DNA of 64,000 nucleotides from Methanobacteriota archaeon (lineage in GTDB: Archaea > Thermoplasmatota > E2 > DHVEG-1): positions 1 to 64,000 of the forward strand of contig CAIRCU010000034.1 of NCBI GenBank assembly GCA_903877165.1, in the 5' to 3' direction. The position numbers and the translations under genes were made by a program. Of the stretch, positions 60,511 to 64,000 are shown one piece after another; within the stretch, counting starts at the first letter, position 1, and each line of letters begins with the position of its first letter. Below the pieces are notes generated by a model. That model saw only the letters and a program-made list of their open reading frames with translations, did no database searches and was not told the origin of the DNA.

Positions 60511-61722
60511 TTAATGGAGTCGTTTTTTCATGAAGGACTCCATCTCGTTAAAGGCGTTCTCCAGGGTCTCCATGGGCGGCAGGATGACGGCACGGAAATG
60601 GCCTTTGCCGTAGGTCGCACAGAACCCGGAGCCGTTCACCACGAGCACATGCGCCTGCTGCAATAGATCCAGGACGTAGTCCTTGTCCGTCTTCCACGGT
60701 CCCTTCTCAAGCGCGATCTTCGGGAAGATGTAGAACGCCCCATCGGGTCTAGCTGTGGAGATCCCACGGATCTCGTTGAGGCGCTTGTAGGAGAAGTCGC
60801 GGCGCTTTCGCAGTTTGTCGTTCACCACTTTTATGTGGTCCTGCGGGCCGCGCAGCGCGGTGATGCAAGCCTGCTGGCAGACCGAGCTTGCGCAGAGCCG
60901 TGAGCGCGCGATGCGCATGAACGCGTCTTGGATCGCCTCAAGCTCCCCTTGGTGATGGAACATGACGTGGCCGACGCGCCAGCCGGGCATCAGGTAGACT
61001 TTAGAGAACCCGTTGAACGTCACCACAGGGACCTCCTTGGAGAGGGACGCGGTGGCGTACTGCCGGCCGTCAAACGTCAGGTCATCGTAAATCTCATCGG
61101 AAATCAGGAAAATGCCGTGCTCCGCCGCGATATCGACGATCTCCCGAAGGATTTTAGGGGAGTACAAGGCGCCGGTCGGGTTGTTGGGGTTGATGAGGAC
61201 GATCGCCTTGGTGCGCTCCGAGATCTTCGCGCGGATGTCGTCGACGTCGGGCTGCCAGTTCTCCTCTTCGATGCAGTGGTACGAAACCGGCACCGCATCG
61301 TCAAACTTCGTGAGTAATGTATATTGAGGGTACGTCGGCCCGGGGATGAGGAGCTCATCGCCAGGGTCCAAGGAGGCGTTCAGCAGGATCTGTAGCCCTT
61401 CGGTGACCCCGGTCGTCACACAGATGTCGTCCATGGAATAGGTGACGGAGTTGCGCTGTTTCTCGCGATCGATGATGGCTTGGCGCAGCTCAGGGTAGCC
61501 TTCAGAGGGCGAATAGCCGTTAAAGCCGCTGTTGGCGGCCTTATAGAGCGCGTCCTTGATGTGCTGCGGGGTGTCGAAGTCATAGGCGTTCGGATCGCCG
61601 ATGTTGAGATGGAGGACCTTGATTCCCTTCTTTTCAAGCTCTTTTGCGGGCTTCAGGACTTCGCGGATGGCGTAGGAGACTCCTTGGGATCGCTTGGAAG
61701 CACTCACCTGTTTTGTCATCAT
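60511..61722 (-). CDS. PLP-dependent aminotransferase, class I (alanine/aspartate type)
   Basis: A 403-residue enzyme. It contains the substrate-side GFNGYSPSEGYPELRQAI, the CVTTGVTEGLQILLNASLDPGDELLIPGPTYPQYT block, PNNPTGALYSPK, LISDEIYDDLTF and the PLP-lysine loop FNGFSKVYLMPGWRVG. These match the AspC/AlaT fold I group; alanine:2-oxoglutarate aminotransferase is a reasonable guess and would connect to pyruvate metabolism in the adjacent por operon. Two ATGs (61722 and 61719) are possible starts; a longer frame upstream is not supported. Confidence 0.92.
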   Translation of the reverse strand: MMTKQVSASKRSQGVSYAIREVLKPAKELEKKGIKVLHLNIGDPNAYDFDTPQHIKDALYKAANSGFNGYSPSEGYPELRQAIIDREKQRNSVTYSMDDICVTTGVTEGLQILLNASLDPGDELLIPGPTYPQYTLLTKFDDAVPVSYHCIEEENWQPDVDDIRAKISERTKAIVLINPNNPTGALYSPKILREIVDIAAEHGIFLISDEIYDDLTFDGRQYATASLSKEVPVVTFNGFSKVYLMPGWRVGHVMFHHQGELEAIQDAFMRIARSRLCASSVCQQACITALRGPQDHIKVVNDKLRKRRDFSYKRLNEIRGISTARPDGAFYIFPKIALEKGPWKTDKDYVLDLLQQAHVLVVNGSGFCATYGKGHFRAVILPPMETLENAFNEMESFMKKRLH

Positions 61723-61823
61723 GCTCTCACGAGACCCAGCATGAGGATGAAAGATAAAAAGCTGCTGGTCCCCTGGAAAACCGGGCGTTTCTCCCCAAGT
61801 CTCTGCCGTGATACTGTGTTTTC

Positions 61824-62963
61824 CTAGAAGTCCGGGCGGTATTGGAACAGGTTCTTGTCTTTTATATACTCCAGGATGCCGGCCGTCTGAACGACGCTGC
61901 CGTCCTTTCGCCGATGTGCAAGAGTGACCAGCAGGACGCCCTTTTGTTTCACGGCCTCCAGCGCCTCCTTCACGGATCTGTATTCCGGGAAGGTAAAGAG
62001 CTCGGCAAGACCTTGACGCAGGACATCGTCCCGCGGGCACCCCAGATGGTCGGAGAGCCCCTGCGAACAGTCCAGGATCCGGAGATCATCAGTGAACAGC
62101 ACCATGAAGTCTGCGCTGCTCGGAACCTGTGAGTCTGAGGCTGAAGCCGGCGGTGCCGTCACGTGGAATAGCGAATGCACGTCCGTGTTCAACGCCTTGA
62201 GTTTGTCAGTTAACTGCTCGATCTGGGCCAGTGCGTTCTGGGAGTCCGAGACATCCTGACTATAACAATAGAAGGCAGTGATTTTCCCCTGGACGTCCTT
62301 CATCGGGATGATCTGGGTGCGCACAGACACCAGATGGCCGTCCGCATGGCGCATGACCTGCTCACACGTCAGAGGCATGTCGCGGTTGGAGGTAGCCATT
62401 TCGTGCAGCTGCCGACGAACAGCCTCACAGCGTGCCGCATCGAAGAACATGGCCATGTCCTTCCCAACGACGGCGTCAGCGGGCTGCCCGAGGGCCGCAG
62501 CGACCTTCTCCGTGCATGCGAAGCACCGGCCATCCGGGGAGACCTCCCACACCCATCCATCCAGGGTCTGGAGCAGATGCCGGTATTTGCACTCCGCCTC
62601 CGCCCTGGCTCTTTCCGCTTGTTCAAAAATCTCCTCCTTCTTCACCCCGACCTTATGAATCGCGAGCTTCAGACTGGCCATGACCCGATCTAAGGACTCG
62701 GTCAGCTGATTGATCTCCTCAATCTCGCTGCGCTCCAGCTGGACGTCGAGGTTCCCCTTGCTGATCTGATCGATGTTGCGCGTCAGCTTCCCCAGCGGCC
62801 GGATGATGAAATACGAGATCACATACGACGCCACGAACGTCACGACCATAATGAGGAAAAGGAACGCGGTCGCAATCTGGATATTCTGTAGACCGGAAAT
62901 CATCGCGACCGGAATCAGGCTAATCGCAAGACTCATAATGACAAGCAAGGCTCGAAGCTTCAT
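61824..62963 (-). CDS. Membrane sensor protein: HAMP and two PAS domains, no kinase domain
   Basis: A 379-residue protein. Two hydrophobic helices (residues about 5-52) are followed by a HAMP domain (IRPLGKLTRNIDQISKGNLDVQLERSEIEEINQL). A coiled coil leads to a PAS domain at about residues 125-245 (LLQTLDGWVWEVSPDGRCFACTEKVAAALG) with a PAC-like end (IIPMKDVQGKITAFYCYSQDVS), then a second PAS-like region at about 285-375. No histidine kinase or methyl-accepting domain follows. The histidine kinase gene is nine bases upstream, so the two probably act together in signal detection. Confidence 0.8.
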   Translation of the reverse strand: MKLRALLVIMSLAISLIPVAMISGLQNIQIATAFLFLIMVVTFVASYVISYFIIRPLGKLTRNIDQISKGNLDVQLERSEIEEINQLTESLDRVMASLKLAIHKVGVKKEEIFEQAERARAEAECKYRHLLQTLDGWVWEVSPDGRCFACTEKVAAALGQPADAVVGKDMAMFFDAARCEAVRRQLHEMATSNRDMPLTCEQVMRHADGHLVSVRTQIIPMKDVQGKITAFYCYSQDVSDSQNALAQIEQLTDKLKALNTDVHSLFHVTAPPASASDSQVPSSADFMVLFTDDLRILDCSQGLSDHLGCPRDDVLRQGLAELFTFPEYRSVKEALEAVKQKGVLLVTLAHRRKDGSVVQTAGILEYIKDKNLFQYRPDF

Positions 62964-62972
62964 AGTACACCT

Positions 62973-64000
62973 CTATATTTCCGCCGGAACCTGCCGGCGC
63001 GTGTTTTCCAGGCGAGCATCCTCGCCAAAGATATCTCGAATATTAGTGCGGAATCCCTCCGCATGGTCATGCCGTAGGATGAACGAGTCCTCCAGGGACG
63101 CGATGTACGTCAGGAGGTCCTCTTTCCTCAGGGCGTTCTTCTGTTTCAGCTCCGCGAACTCAACGCTGCCCATCGGCCCAAGAACGGTCATGAACTCTTC
63201 CAGGACTTTCTTTTCGATCTCGGCTTTCGGAGAGAAGAGCACCTTGATCGGCTCGATGTCATGAACCGGGGTGAGCGGAAATGTGAAATAGAATGTGCTG
63301 CCTACGCCGACCTTGCTGTCGACCCAGATCTTCCCTTTTTGTGATTCGACGATGCCGCGGCAGATCGTCAAGCCCAGGCCGGTGCCGCCGTGCTTCCGGT
63401 TCGCGGTCTTCTCCACTTGGTAGAACGGCTCGAACACCCGGATCTTATCCTCAGTGGTGAGTCCCACGCCATGATCACGGACGCTGAACTGGACGTACTT
63501 GTTGATGACCTCAGCCTTGACCTCGATGGTACTCTGCTCTGGTGAGAATTTCACCGCGTTATGGAGGAGGTTACGCAGGACCTGGCTGACCCGATCGGGG
63601 TCTAGCTCAATAATCGGTAGGCCGGTCGCTTCCATGGTGATGCGGATGTGTTTCTCCTCGGCGAACCCTTGCATGAGGCTGCCGGTCTCAGCGATGATCT
63701 CCGAAAGGTTGGTCGGCTGGAAGGCGAACTTCAGTCGCGCTGCTTCGATCCGGGAAACCTCGAGGAAATCCTCGATGATGCGATCAAGGCGATCTGCGTT
63801 GCGAAGGACGACGTCCATGCTTTCCTTCTGCTTGTCGTTGAGTGGCCCGAAAGCCTCCTGTCGCAGCATTTGCAGCTGGGCTTTGAGCGGCGTGATGGGC
63901 GTGCGCAGTTCATGGGAGGTGATGCTGAGGAACTCGGATTTCGCTTGATCGAGATGACGGCGCTCCTCGTCCATGTCTGCGAGCGCCTGGGTACTGCGAT
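62973..64000 (-). CDS. Histidine kinase, partial (5' part outside window)
   Basis: The frame is open to the window edge, so upstream residues (including RSTQALADMDEERRHLDQAKSE-type coiled coil) are missing or partial. The HisKA dimerisation box has the phosphoacceptor His in SEFLSITSHELRTPITPL, followed by N box NLLHNAVKFSPE, G1 DHGVGLT, F box FEPFYQVE and G2 GTGLGLTICRGIVE. About 95 residues follow the ATPase domain, of unknown fold. Archaeal kinases of this kind usually phosphorylate separate response regulators, none of which is in view. It is followed closely by the PAS/HAMP protein gene. Confidence 0.9.
   Translation of the reverse strand, partial: RSTQALADMDEERRHLDQAKSEFLSITSHELRTPITPLKAQLQMLRQEAFGPLNDKQKESMDVVLRNADRLDRIIEDFLEVSRIEAARLKFAFQPTNLSEIIAETGSLMQGFAEEKHIRITMEATGLPIIELDPDRVSQVLRNLLHNAVKFSPEQSTIEVKAEVINKYVQFSVRDHGVGLTTEDKIRVFEPFYQVEKTANRKHGGTGLGLTICRGIVESQKGKIWVDSKVGVGSTFYFTFPLTPVHDIEPIKVLFSPKAEIEKKVLEEFMTVLGPMGSVEFAELKQKNALRKEDLLTYIASLEDSFILRHDHAEGFRTNIRDIFGEDARLENTRRQVPAEI

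Overview
The window is archaeal chromosome. Supporting genes are eukaryote-type ribosomal proteins (S19e, L39e, L31e), aIF-6, PDCD5-like protein, RNase P protein 4, diphthine synthase, aTrm56, RtcB, Hjc, PurP, archaeal ThrRS and AspRS, and the archaeal CoA genes (phosphopantoate-beta-alanine ligase, pantoate kinase, CoaBC). Many genes have a TATA-like box about 25-35 bases before the start and little or no leader. A class II HMG-CoA reductase, two gingipain-type (C25) secreted proteases and many N-glycosylation-type secreted proteins suggest a Thermoplasmatota-related euryarchaeon, perhaps near Marine Benthic Group D. That placement is inference, not shown directly.

Layout. 1-5273: end of a malic enzyme gene, then a compact four-gene cytosolic NiFe hydrogenase (group 3b) operon with its maturation protease; the beta and gamma subunits are fused. 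5206-8326 (minus): thioredoxin/CcdA-type membrane protein, ubiquitin-like sulfur carrier and E1-like activating enzyme, then a membrane-anchored hexapeptide protein. 8379-14308 (minus): secreted transglutaminase-like protein, large C25 protease, methyltransferase and transglutaminase-like lipoprotein. 14310-17022 (minus): HerA-like ATPase with an unexpected C-terminal cysteine motif, and Dph5. 17258-22408: translation and RNA genes (small GRK/KRTG-domain protein, Rnp4, S19e, PDCD5, L39e, L31e, aIF-6) plus two surface proteins. 22678-41298: housekeeping genes (ThrRS, PurP, folate cyclo-ligase, GAPDH, HMG-CoA reductase, PyrBI, RtcB, PAC2, CoA gene, AspRS), with a second C25 protease. 41300-49700: a more AT-rich accessory stretch with two tRNAs, small secreted proteins, Trm56, a frameshifted small gene and a large surface protein. 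49724-64000: an Ntn-hydrolase/beta-propeller secreted protein, a CBS regulator, Hjc, UspA, CoaBC-pantoate kinase, the four-subunit pyruvate:ferredoxin oxidoreductase, an aminotransferase and a two-gene sensor cluster.

The genes fit a heterotrophic, probably protein-degrading anaerobe. Secreted C25 proteases and transglutaminase-like proteins would act outside the cell. Amino acids could feed the aminotransferase and pyruvate oxidoreductase. Reduced ferredoxin or NADPH could be balanced through the hydrogenase. This physiology is inferred from gene content only.

Most unusual items: an endonuclease III-like Cys-x6-Cys-x2-Cys-x5-Cys motif on a HerA-like ATPase; a C-terminal module shared by two otherwise unrelated secreted proteins, different from the PGF-CTERM tail on a third; a small domain found both alone and fused to a helix-hairpin-helix protein; a small coding frame whose ATG is followed at once by an in-frame TGA; a frameshifted gene beside trm56; and a tRNA-Leu with C at position 33.
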